Positions 43,778 through 51,812 of a stretch of 52,529 bases of DNA are shown in pieces. The DNA comes from Bacteroidota bacterium (GTDB lineage: Bacteria; Bacteroidota; Bacteroidia; Chitinophagales; Chitinophagaceae). The translations under genes and the position numbers were made by a program. The stretch lies in NCBI GenBank assembly GCA_023417815.1, contig JAEZEI010000015.1:1-52529 (forward strand), written 5' to 3'. The first letter of the stretch is position 1. The number at the start of each line of letters is the position of its first letter. The notes under the pieces are model-generated. The model was not told the origin of the DNA. It did not search any database and saw only the letters and a program-made list of their open reading frames with translations.

Positions 43778-45029
43778 TGTTATTTGCTTTAATAAAGGCT
43801 TCGTTATCTACGAGATACTGGGCATTTGCAGCCACACTATCTTCTTTTTGCAAGCCTGTTAAAACCTGCACATGCCTGTTTACTCCGATGCCTGTCGTTA
43901 TCCTTGTTGCTCTAAAACCTGCTTCTTCTTTTTTGAAAACGATTTTATCCCTGCCTAATGACAAGACAGCTTCTTTTGGCAGCCACCATGCTGTTTTTGG
44001 CTTGGCAAAAATGTTTGCTGTTACCCTGCTTCCAATCGGTAGCCTGCGGGTTGCATTGTTGAAATACACTCTTGCAGCTACAGTTTTTTTAGTCGTTCTG
44101 AAAACAGGTTCTATGTAGTCAACTGTTGCCCTGAAATTTTCAGCGGGTGCTGTTTCCGGGACTATCCTTACCGGGTTGCCCACCTGCACCAATGTTTGTT
44201 GTTCAGGATAAATGTCTAACAGTATCCATGCCCTGCTTTGATCATAAACGGTAAATACAGCCTGCCCGCTTTGCACATACATTCCTTCTTTTATGGCTAA
44301 CTCCTGATTTGTTGTTGGAGCCTGCTGCATGTTACCGGCGGTTACAGCATTCGTTGTATTGTTTATATCGGTAACGAACCCACTGTAATTACTGAAAACG
44401 GGAACTGAATAGATGGCGGTTCCTGTACGAATTATTGTTGCCACCTGTGCGGCAGTCATTCCCATAAGTCTTAACCGGTCTTTGGCTGCGTCTATAAGAG
44501 AACTGTTGTTTGGGTCATTGCGTAAAAGAAACAGAAGATTTTGCTGTGCGGTCATTAGCTCGGGACTGTAGATGTCCATAACACGTTGCCCTTTTTGTAC
44601 CGGCTGGTATTTGTAACGAACATATAGTTTTTCAATCCTTCCATTCACTCTTGACGAGATGGCACCTGCCTGCCGTGTATCGTATGCCACTGTACCTACT
44701 ACATCTAACTCAATGTCCTCATCCCGCTGTTCGATGGTCGTTACATCAACAGTAGATATAACAAAGGAATTTACTGGCTTGAGCAATGCCTCCAACTGAA
44801 CATCATTTATGGCTTCGGAACCTGTTTCTTTTTTTACAAGGTCCATACCGCAGATAGGACAAGAGCCTGGTGCATTGCGAATAATTTCGGGGTGCATGGG
44901 GCAGGTATAAACCTCCTGCTGTCGGTCATGCGCTGTATGGTCTGTCTTGCCCTGATTATTGCAGGATGAAGTGCCAATAAGAAGGGAAAGTGCCAACAGA
45001 AAAACAATATTTAGATTGAACCTTTTCAT
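43770..45029 (-). CDS. Cus-type RND adaptor lipoprotein 1, with metal-binding domain
   Basis: The 419-residue protein has a lipoprotein signal ending GTSSC (Cys23). A heavy-metal-binding domain follows (YTCPMHPE...CPICGMDLVKK, about residues 42-67). The barrel-sandwich half-motif SSRVNGRIEKLYVRYKYQPV and a membrane-proximal region ending LQKEDSVAANAQYLVD complete a CusB-like adaptor. Its start shares one base with the TolC stop codon (TAATG). Confidence 0.93.
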   Translation of the reverse strand: MKRFNLNIVFLLALSLLIGTSSCNNQGKTDHTAHDRQQEVYTCPMHPEIIRNAPGSCPICGMDLVKKETGSEAINDVQLEALLKPVNSFVISTVDVTTIEQRDEDIELDVVGTVAYDTRQAGAISSRVNGRIEKLYVRYKYQPVQKGQRVMDIYSPELMTAQQNLLFLLRNDPNNSSLIDAAKDRLRLMGMTAAQVATIIRTGTAIYSVPVFSNYSGFVTDINNTTNAVTAGNMQQAPTTNQELAIKEGMYVQSGQAVFTVYDQSRAWILLDIYPEQQTLVQVGNPVRIVPETAPAENFRATVDYIEPVFRTTKKTVAARVYFNNATRRLPIGSRVTANIFAKPKTAWWLPKEAVLSLGRDKIVFKKEEAGFRATRITTGIGVNRHVQVLTGLQKEDSVAANAQYLVDNEAFIKANNNE

Positions 45030-46312
45030 TATTCCCGTATTTCAAGTATTCGTTCTAACTCAACCTGTAAAGACAGTAATTGTTGCAATTGGTCAAGATA
45101 TTCTACCTGTGTCATGTTCAGGGTTTCCCAGGCATCGAATAACATAAACAGTTCTTCAGTATTTTGTTCGTAACCGAGTAGCATTGTTTTATAATTGTTA
45201 CGCAGTGCCGGAATGATGTTGTTCTCGTAAAGCCTTATCTGACGTTTTTTTGTTTCCACTTCTGTACGCATACCATAAGCCATACCACGAGCTTCATTTA
45301 CGATCATCTGGCGCTGGCTATTGAGTGCTTCTGTTCGCCAACGGTAACTTTCAATGTTTGCTTTTATCATGCGTGAAGCCCAGGGTACAAATGGCAGTCT
45401 TACCATGCCCATTAACGTAAATTGTTGCGGCTGCCCTCCGAAAGCAAACATGTGCTCGAAGCGAATACCAAACTGTGGTTTCAGGTTGAGCCGTTCTGCT
45501 TCTGTTCTTAACTCGTTTGTTAGTACTTCCCTATCCAAAGCCCGCAAATCACTCCTGTTCTGAACAAAAAAAGCACTGTCAAAAACAAAAGCATTGTAAT
45601 CTTTCAGACGGATGGTAGTATCTATAGTAAAATCAACTTCGGTATTCCTGTACATCAGAGAATTAATAATAATCCGCCGTTGCTTGCTTTCGTTATCATA
45701 CATCAGCCGCATGTTCTCTATGTTGCCCAATGCTGCTTTTGCTTTGTAATATGCACTTAGCTTGTCTAATCCATTTCTATAACGTGTTTCAGCGTTCTTA
45801 ATCATAAAGTCCAGCACCTTTTCATTCTCATCAAGTACAGCTTTTTTCTTCTCAATAATCACCCACTCGTAGTAAGCCTTTTTTGCCTGTGCATACAACT
45901 CATTCAGCGCTGCCTTTCGCTGCTCCCTGGCTGCTCCCGACATGCTTTGCATATAGGCTGCATCTGCGTTCTGTTTTCTGCGGTTGGGTATCATTTGCTG
46001 TGCAGAAATAGCGAAGCTGCCCATGCCCGGCTCCATGTCGCTCATTTTCTTCCAACGCTGCGGATTATACGGGGTCATAAAAAAGCCTGCACCCACTTCG
46101 GGTGGCATCCAGCTCTTTGCACCCTTCGCCGCTTCGTCCATTGAACGGATGTCAGCCTCGTACATCCGGCTTACCGGGTTGTATCGTTCTATGCTGTCTA
46201 ATATGGTTGACAACCTTGTTTGCGCTGTTGTCCATAACGAACATATAAGCAGCGTAGTGGTTAGCACAAACCTCAGGTATCGGCTATTGGAATTGTTGAA
46301 TTGTTTAATCAT
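45029..46312 (-). CDS. TolC family outer-membrane efflux protein (CusC-like)
   Basis: I start at ATG 46310-46312 (MIKQFNNSNSRYLRF), giving 427 residues with a signal peptide ending TTAQ. Long coiled-coil-like helices (MSGAAREQRKAALNELYAQA, LDKLSAYYKAKAALGNIENM) and the repeat near residue 370 fit the OMF fold. It overlaps the permease stop codon by 8 bp. It is the outer-membrane exit of the Cus-like system. Confidence 0.9.
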   Translation of the reverse strand: MIKQFNNSNSRYLRFVLTTTLLICSLWTTAQTRLSTILDSIERYNPVSRMYEADIRSMDEAAKGAKSWMPPEVGAGFFMTPYNPQRWKKMSDMEPGMGSFAISAQQMIPNRRKQNADAAYMQSMSGAAREQRKAALNELYAQAKKAYYEWVIIEKKKAVLDENEKVLDFMIKNAETRYRNGLDKLSAYYKAKAALGNIENMRLMYDNESKQRRIIINSLMYRNTEVDFTIDTTIRLKDYNAFVFDSAFFVQNRSDLRALDREVLTNELRTEAERLNLKPQFGIRFEHMFAFGGQPQQFTLMGMVRLPFVPWASRMIKANIESYRWRTEALNSQRQMIVNEARGMAYGMRTEVETKKRQIRLYENNIIPALRNNYKTMLLGYEQNTEELFMLFDAWETLNMTQVEYLDQLQQLLSLQVELERILEIRE

Positions 46313-48200
46313 TTGCCATCTCCTGTATTTGAAGTTTACCATGTTTTTTTAACTCTCTTTCCCTGATCATTGCATACATCACCGGTAAAACAATGAGGAC
46401 GAATAACGTTGACGTAATCAATCCGAAAACAAATGGAATGGTGATTGGCTTCATCACATCACTTCCGGGACCGGTTGCTAATAAAATGGGCATTAAACCA
46501 AGTATATCAACAATTACCGTCATTAACTTGGGACGAAGGCGCAACACCGCACCATCATACACTGCATCCTCCACCACTTTGTTGTTTACCGGATTGCCTG
46601 CCTCTGTAGCTCTTCGCACTTTTTGGTAAAGTGAATTATTCAGGTATACCAGCATAAGCACCCCTGTTTCTACTGCAATGCCAAATAAGGCAATAAAACC
46701 CACTGCCACCGCAACAGAAAAGTTCACGTCAAAGAAGTATAATGAATACGCACCACCTACTAATGCTACCGGAATACTGGCAAGCACAATCAGTACTTCC
46801 CTAAAGTTTCTGAAAGTGAAGTAGAGTATAATTACAATAATGAGCAATGCAACAGGCATAATTATCATTAACCTGTTCTCGGCTCTTATCTGATTTTCAT
46901 ACTGACCGCTCCAATCAAGAAAGTAGCCTTTTGGCAACCGCTTTACAGCATCTTCCAGTTTCCGTTTTGCTTCATCTACAGTGCTTCCCAGGTCCCTGTC
47001 ACGAACATTAAAAAGCAAGGTTCCCCGAAGCATTGCATTCTCTGATGTAATCATGGGAGGACCTTCTGCAACCGAAATATCTGCCAATGCACTTAAAGGA
47101 ACAGGACCGCTGTTCATGGTGATAATGGGCAGTTGCTTCAGCTTGTCTATGGTGCTTCTGAAATCCTGCCCCATCCTGACGGCAATACTGAAACGCCGTC
47201 TTCCTTCCACTGTTTGTACAATTCCTGCACCGCCTATGGCTGTTTCAATAAACATGTTTACATCATCAATGGATAAGCCATACCGTCCTAACTCTTCCCT
47301 GCGGATATTGATGTCAACGTATCTGCCACCGGTGATCGGCTCAACGTATAAGTCAGCAATGCCTTCTGTGCCTTGCAAGGTTCGCCTGAACTCCTGTGCC
47401 AGACGATTGATCGTATCAAGACTTTGCCCGTATATCTTAACTCCCACATCTGTTCTGATACCTGTGGAAAGCATATTGATACGATTGATGATGGGTTGTG
47501 TCCAGCCATTTATAACACCTGGTATCTGCAATTTGCTGTTCAGCTCATTAATGATGTCGTTTTTGGTAATTCCGTCCCGCCATTGTGATTGTGGTTTCAG
47601 TAAAACGATTGTTTCAATCATACTGATGGGAGCATTATCAGTAGCCGTGTTTGCCCTTCCGGCTTTTCCTAAAACATTCTGCACTTCGGGTACGGTAAGC
47701 ATCAGTTTGTCCTGCACCTGCATAATTCGTTTTATTTCCGAATTGGAAACGTCGGGCATGGTAACAGGCATAAAGAGTAAAGAGCCTTCATCTAGGGGCG
47801 GCATGAACTCCCTGCCTAACTGCATAACAAGAGGAATACTCAGCAACACCAAACCAAAAGCTATTGCAATAGTGGTTTTCTTCCAGTAAAGACACCAGCG
47901 GATGATTGGCGAGTACAGGAAGATGAAGAACTTTGAAACCGGGTGCTTGCTTTCGGGTTTTACTTTTCCTTTCAACAAATAAACCATTAACACCGGCACC
48001 ACAATTACTGCAACGAACATGGAACCGATCATGGCGAACGTTTTCGTCCATACCAGCGGAGAAAACATTTTTTTCTCCTGCCCTTCCAGGAACAGGATGG
48101 GGCTGAAGGAAACCAGCGTAATCAGAATAGCACTGACCACTGCCTTTGCAACCAGCTTCGATGAGCTTTCTATTTTCTGCTCTCTTTCCTGTTTAGTCAT
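46305..48200 (-). CDS. CusA/CzcA-type RND permease, C-terminal part (split gene)
   Basis: This reading frame carries the second part of the pump: FSPILFLEGQEKKMFSPL, the large second periplasmic domain (SKLQIPGVINGWTQPIINRI, TSGIRTDVGVKIYG-like), and helices to the C-terminus. It can start at ATG 48198-48200 inside ATGACTAA, so its start overlaps the stop codon of the upstream part by 8 bp; GTG 48218 is an alternative. Fused, the two parts would equal one normal permease of about 1,050 residues. It may be a real two-subunit split with translational coupling, or a frameshift. Confidence 0.85.
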   Translation of the reverse strand: MTKQEREQKIESSSKLVAKAVVSAILITLVSFSPILFLEGQEKKMFSPLVWTKTFAMIGSMFVAVIVVPVLMVYLLKGKVKPESKHPVSKFFIFLYSPIIRWCLYWKKTTIAIAFGLVLLSIPLVMQLGREFMPPLDEGSLLFMPVTMPDVSNSEIKRIMQVQDKLMLTVPEVQNVLGKAGRANTATDNAPISMIETIVLLKPQSQWRDGITKNDIINELNSKLQIPGVINGWTQPIINRINMLSTGIRTDVGVKIYGQSLDTINRLAQEFRRTLQGTEGIADLYVEPITGGRYVDINIRREELGRYGLSIDDVNMFIETAIGGAGIVQTVEGRRRFSIAVRMGQDFRSTIDKLKQLPIITMNSGPVPLSALADISVAEGPPMITSENAMLRGTLLFNVRDRDLGSTVDEAKRKLEDAVKRLPKGYFLDWSGQYENQIRAENRLMIIMPVALLIIVIILYFTFRNFREVLIVLASIPVALVGGAYSLYFFDVNFSVAVAVGFIALFGIAVETGVLMLVYLNNSLYQKVRRATEAGNPVNNKVVEDAVYDGAVLRLRPKLMTVIVDILGLMPILLATGPGSDVMKPITIPFVFGLITSTLFVLIVLPVMYAMIRERELKKHGKLQIQEMAND

Positions 48201-49467
48201 GTATGTCGTCTGTTTCACCGCTTAATGTTTTCATTGCGTTTTCAACCATTACAATTCCTGCATCTACCAGATCGCCTACTGCCAGTGCTACGCCTGCCAA
48301 CGACATAATATTGGATGTAATACCAAACACTTTCATCAGTATGAAAGCAATAAGCACTGACAACGGAATGGTAATTACCACTACCAGGGCACTGCGTATG
48401 TGTAACAGGAATATGAACAGGACTATTGCAACGATTATGATTTCTTCGATTACTGCATCTTTCAGGGTAGCAATTGTTGCTTCTATGAGATCGGAACGGT
48501 CGTAGGCAACTTTGAACTTCACGCCTGGCGGTAAGCCCTTTTCCACATCTGCTATCTTGACCTTTACACGGTCAATCACATCTTTTGCATTTTCGCCATA
48601 ACACATTACCACAATGCCGCCCACTTTTTCACCTTCTCCGTTTTCTTCAATAATGCCCAGGCGAAGCTCGCCACCCATTTGTACTGAACCAATGTCTTTG
48701 ATGCGTACAGGCACCCCGTTGAGTGTAGCAACAGAGATTTCTTCGATTTGCCGGATGTCTTTGATAAAGCCTAAGCCACGAATGATATAACCAATGTCGG
48801 CTTGTTCAAATTTGCTACCGCCCACATCGTTGTTATTGGCTTTTATCTTGTTTACAACATCCATAATAGGTATGTTGTAATACTGCAGTTTTAAAGGATC
48901 TATGATGACCTGATACTGCTTTTGAAAGCCTCCAAAGGATGCCACTTCACTTACACCTTCCACCGTTTGCAGGGCAAACCGAATATACCAATCCTGCAAG
49001 GCTCTTAATTCGCCTAAATCATAGCCCGGTGCATCGAGTGTGTACCAGTAGATATGCCCTAAGCCTGTACCATCAGGACCTAAAGTAGGGGCAATGCCTT
49101 CAGGCAATAAACGCTGTGCATAGTTGAGCCGTTCAAGCACTCTTGTACGTGCCCAATAGATGTCCACATCATCATCGAAGATGACAAAGACAAAGCTCAT
49201 CCCGAACATGCTGTTAGCCCTAATGTTCTTTACTTTGGGTATGCCCTGCAGGTTGCTCACCAGCGGGTAGGTAATCTGGTCTTCCACAAGTTGCGGGCTT
49301 CGTCCCATCCACTCGGTAAAAATGATGACCTGGTTTTCCGACAGGTCGGGAATGGCATCAACAGGCGTGGTCTTCACGGCATAAATGCCATAAGCCGTAA
49401 TACCGGCAGCAACCAGCAGCACAATGAAGCGATTGCGCAACGAGAAATCTATTAACCAGTTAATCAT
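48193..49467 (-). CDS. CusA/CzcA-type RND permease, N-terminal part (split gene)
   Basis: The 424-residue part starts MINWLIDFSLRNRFIVLLVA, contains VDAIPDLSENQVIIFTEW and the first periplasmic domain, and ends just after helix 4 (GVALAVGDLVDAGIVMVENA), whose Asp pattern matches the Cu/Ag (HME4) RND class. A normal pump continues in frame into helix 5; here TAA at 48193-48195 stops it and the next part is +1 in frame. There is no homopolymer longer than three bases at the junction. Confidence 0.88.
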   Translation of the reverse strand: MINWLIDFSLRNRFIVLLVAAGITAYGIYAVKTTPVDAIPDLSENQVIIFTEWMGRSPQLVEDQITYPLVSNLQGIPKVKNIRANSMFGMSFVFVIFDDDVDIYWARTRVLERLNYAQRLLPEGIAPTLGPDGTGLGHIYWYTLDAPGYDLGELRALQDWYIRFALQTVEGVSEVASFGGFQKQYQVIIDPLKLQYYNIPIMDVVNKIKANNNDVGGSKFEQADIGYIIRGLGFIKDIRQIEEISVATLNGVPVRIKDIGSVQMGGELRLGIIEENGEGEKVGGIVVMCYGENAKDVIDRVKVKIADVEKGLPPGVKFKVAYDRSDLIEATIATLKDAVIEEIIIVAIVLFIFLLHIRSALVVVITIPLSVLIAFILMKVFGITSNIMSLAGVALAVGDLVDAGIVMVENAMKTLSGETDDIHD

Positions 49468-49477
49468 TTAAAGTGAT

Positions 49478-50086
49478 TTACTTTTCTATTATTTCTTCCA
49501 CTGTTCCGCACTCTAACATTTTATCGCCGTAATAGGGGTTCTTTACCTCTTTGCTTTCGCTCAGCCACATGGCTCCCTTATCATTCAAAGCCATTGGGCA
49601 ATGCTCATGATAAATTGTTTTGCCGGCACCAAAGGATTTTGCCAATTCATATGCGTCATTAGACAAGGTAGCAAAATGTTCCCGCTGCTTTTCTATGTCA
49701 CCAGTAGCAGCAATGTTGCTTGCAGATGTACGAAGGCTGCCTATACTGTTATCGTAGGCAGATTTTTGCTCTGCCGGTAACAGCGATTTGTCAAAGTTCT
49801 TAATCACTTGCAGTATTGCATTTGCTCCGTTTTTGGCTTCTCCAGGATTACTGTTTACTAAAGCCGTTTTTACATGGATATAATGGTCGAATACTTCTTT
49901 TATATGAGATGAAACGGAGGCATCAAGATTGGCGAAAACTGGTGTTATTTGTTTAATGTTTTCCGGTGCCGTGGTGGTTGTTTCGGCAGCTTTTGTTGTT
50001 TCGTGATTTGCATGTTCGTTTTTGCCATCGTTAGCACAGCTTGCAAAAGCAAGGACAACGAACATGGATATTATAAACTGTTTCAT
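49478..50086 (-). CDS. DUF3347 lipoprotein
   Basis: The 202-residue protein has a lipoprotein signal ending AFASC (Cys18) and a short linker with NEHANHETT. The DUF3347 helical domain follows, with the conserved tail HEHCPMALNDKGAMWLSESK and NPYYGDKMLECG. It resembles the protein at 16509-16997 but is lipid-anchored. It lies 10 bp before the Cus permease genes, suggesting it serves copper or silver efflux. Confidence 0.9.
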   Translation of the reverse strand: MKQFIISMFVVLAFASCANDGKNEHANHETTKAAETTTTAPENIKQITPVFANLDASVSSHIKEVFDHYIHVKTALVNSNPGEAKNGANAILQVIKNFDKSLLPAEQKSAYDNSIGSLRTSASNIAATGDIEKQREHFATLSNDAYELAKSFGAGKTIYHEHCPMALNDKGAMWLSESKEVKNPYYGDKMLECGTVEEIIEK

Positions 50087-50190
50087 CTGTAGTTTTTTAT
50101 TTTTAAAGTTTTGTCAGATGGAACGTCCTGTTATCGTTACTCTGTTTTTCAAAAGTTTACAAGGACGTTTCATTATAGTTGTTTGAGTGG

Positions 50191-50529
50191 TTAATTCTTT
50201 TCTTTTCTTTCGTATTTGCAGCAGCCAGGCAGTTTGTTATAAACCACATCTTCAGCTTTGTATTTTTCGGTATCGTGTCCTACAGCAGCTACTTTTTTTT
50301 GAATGTCATCGTTACTGAGTTTATCGGAACTATAGGTAACTGTAAGGAGTTTTGTTTCAGTATCCCATATTGCTGAGGAAATACCTTCGAGTTTTAATGC
50401 TTTTTGAATGCGGCTTTTACACATGCCACATTCACCACTTACTTTTATTGTGTCTGTCTTTTCCTGAGCAAAAACGGACGATGCAAACAACAGGCACACT
50501 GCAGTGAGCATGAATTTTATTGATTTCAT
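50191..50529 (-). CDS. Exported heavy-metal-associated domain protein
   Basis: I start at ATG 50527-50529 (MKSIKFMLTAVCLLFASSVF), a signal peptide. The 113-residue product has one HMA domain with ECGMCKSRIQKAL (CxxC near residue 32) and a C-terminal KLPGCCKYERKEKN. It is a periplasmic metal carrier candidate for the Cus system. Confidence 0.88.
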   Translation of the reverse strand: MKSIKFMLTAVCLLFASSVFAQEKTDTIKVSGECGMCKSRIQKALKLEGISSAIWDTETKLLTVTYSSDKLSNDDIQKKVAAVGHDTEKYKAEDVVYNKLPGCCKYERKEKN

Positions 50530-50572
50530 AAAGAGAAATTTTGAATTGTATAAATTGAAAAACAAAGAGAAA

Positions 50573-50590
50573 AGGCATACGGAAATGCCT
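50573..50590 (-). terminator. Hairpin terminator after the HYC_CC_PP gene
   Basis: On the minus strand AGGCAT-N6-ATGCCT forms a 6-bp hairpin followed by TTTTCTCTTT. A second imperfect inverted repeat (AGCCCGGCA/TGCCCGGCT, 8 of 9 pairs) lies just before it at 50593-50616. Confidence 0.5.
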
Positions 50591-50634
50591 AAAGCCCGGC
50601 AAAGGATTGCCCGGCTACAAAAATGTGTAAGTGT

Positions 50635-51033
50635 TTAAATCCGGAAAACGCAGTTGCGTTTGTAGATGGCTAAGCCACAACTTCGGGGAGGAGCATTGCT
50701 CCTGGGGTTTTCTTCTGTAACGGAAGAAAATGTAATAGGTGGAATTTCGTTGAAATGGGCAGGTAAAGCGATTGCCGTTAACTGCATCGCCTGAAAAGCA
50801 ACACCAGATTTGTAATGGTCGTTTTCAATCTTAACCTGCTTATGCTCATCTTTGCAGCATCCGTTATCGGTTTGCTGGTTTGTTTCCATGCCGCAGTTGC
50901 TGCACTGGTCTTTTTCGCTATGCCACAGATTTAATTCAACCAGCTTATCCATGCAATAATGCATGTGTACAGTAGCTCCGGTAGTGGTAGCTAAGTACAG
51001 GATGGCTAATATGGTTGCTAAAAACTTTTTCAC
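50635..51033 (-). CDS. HYC_CC_PP family exported protein
   Basis: I start at GTG 51031-51033 (read as Met, MKKFLATILAILYLATTTG), a signal peptide; a TTG four codons earlier is the longer option. The name motifs occur in order: HMHYCMDK near residue 24, NGCCKDEHK near residue 62 and APPRS near residue 117, plus a CSNC pair. The family typically precedes metal-efflux genes in Bacteroidota; its function is unknown. Confidence 0.85.
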   Translation of the reverse strand: MKKFLATILAILYLATTTGATVHMHYCMDKLVELNLWHSEKDQCSNCGMETNQQTDNGCCKDEHKQVKIENDHYKSGVAFQAMQLTAIALPAHFNEIPPITFSSVTEENPRSNAPPRSCGLAIYKRNCVFRI

Positions 51034-51117
51034 ACCTACCGGCAAAGGTATAAATTAAAAAACTGAAAGATGTTACACAATTTTGGAAAGGCTTTATAAA
51101 ATATTGGTTTTTAATGG

Positions 51118-51762
51118 CTATTTATGGTTTGCAAGCCAGTTCTGCAAATCCTGAATTTCTTTTGGCTGGGTGTTAATAATGTTTTGAGCAACTTGCTTCA
51201 TATCTGCATTTTTACCCACTTTGAGGTACTCCTGTGCCATTTTCACTGCATCCTGGTGGTGAGGGATCATCATGCTTGCAAACATGGCATCTAATGAACC
51301 ACTTTCCATTTTTATATCACTCATGGGGGTCATCATTCCCATTGCTTTTTGACCATAATCTGAATTACCTGTCGGCTGTTTGCCTTGCATGAATTGATCA
51401 AAACGGGCATTCTCATTCTGTTGCTCGTCTATAAGCTTTTGCGCCATTTGCTTTAACTGTTCGTCAGTACCGCCTGCAATCTCTGCTTTTGCCATATCAA
51501 TAGCGCCCTGGTGGTGCTGCTTCATCATCATGGCAAAATCATGGTCGGGATCGCCGGTAGGTTTCATGCTATGTATTTGTTGCATACTATTGTCCATAGC
51601 ATCGTGCATGGCTTTCATGTGGTTTTCGCCAGCAGCATTATTATCGGAAGTGTTGTGTGTTGCATGGCTGGAAGTGTCGGCGTTGGTATCAGCATTATCT
51701 GAACCTGAATTGCAGGCAACAACGGCAAAACCCAGGCTTATAAACAGGAAAAACTGTCTCAT
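51118..51762 (-). CDS. DUF305 lipoprotein with two metal-binding halves
   Basis: The 214-residue protein has a lipoprotein signal ending AVVAC (Cys17) and a low-complexity linker with THNTSDNN and many Met/His. Two DUF305 repeats follow: FAMMMKQHHQGAIDMAKAEI near residue 75 and FASMMIPHHQDAVKMAQEY near residue 160. His/Met pairs like these are proposed copper or silver ligands. It is the first gene of the metal block, immediately after the Argonaute gene. Confidence 0.92.
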   Translation of the reverse strand: MRQFFLFISLGFAVVACNSGSDNADTNADTSSHATHNTSDNNAAGENHMKAMHDAMDNSMQQIHSMKPTGDPDHDFAMMMKQHHQGAIDMAKAEIAGGTDEQLKQMAQKLIDEQQNENARFDQFMQGKQPTGNSDYGQKAMGMMTPMSDIKMESGSLDAMFASMMIPHHQDAVKMAQEYLKVGKNADMKQVAQNIINTQPKEIQDLQNWLANHK

Positions 51763-51790
51763 GTATTACTATTTGTTAGAAGCAACAGAA

Positions 51791-51810
51791 AAAATTGTTC
51801 CAAATGGAAC
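51791..51810 (-). terminator. Hairpin terminator after the Argonaute gene
   Basis: On the minus strand GTTCCA-TT-TGGAAC is followed by AATTTTTT, 2 bp after the Argonaute stop codon at 51813-51815. The hexamer pair GTTCCA/TGGAAC also recurs in the cluster at 23370-23646. Confidence 0.6.
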
Positions 51811-51812
51811 TA

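Noticed and set aside
48193..48221. Programmed ribosomal frameshift joining the two permease parts
   Set aside because: No slippery heptamer is seen in the overlap; overlap of start and stop (ATGACTAA) suggests reinitiation or a plain frameshift mutation.
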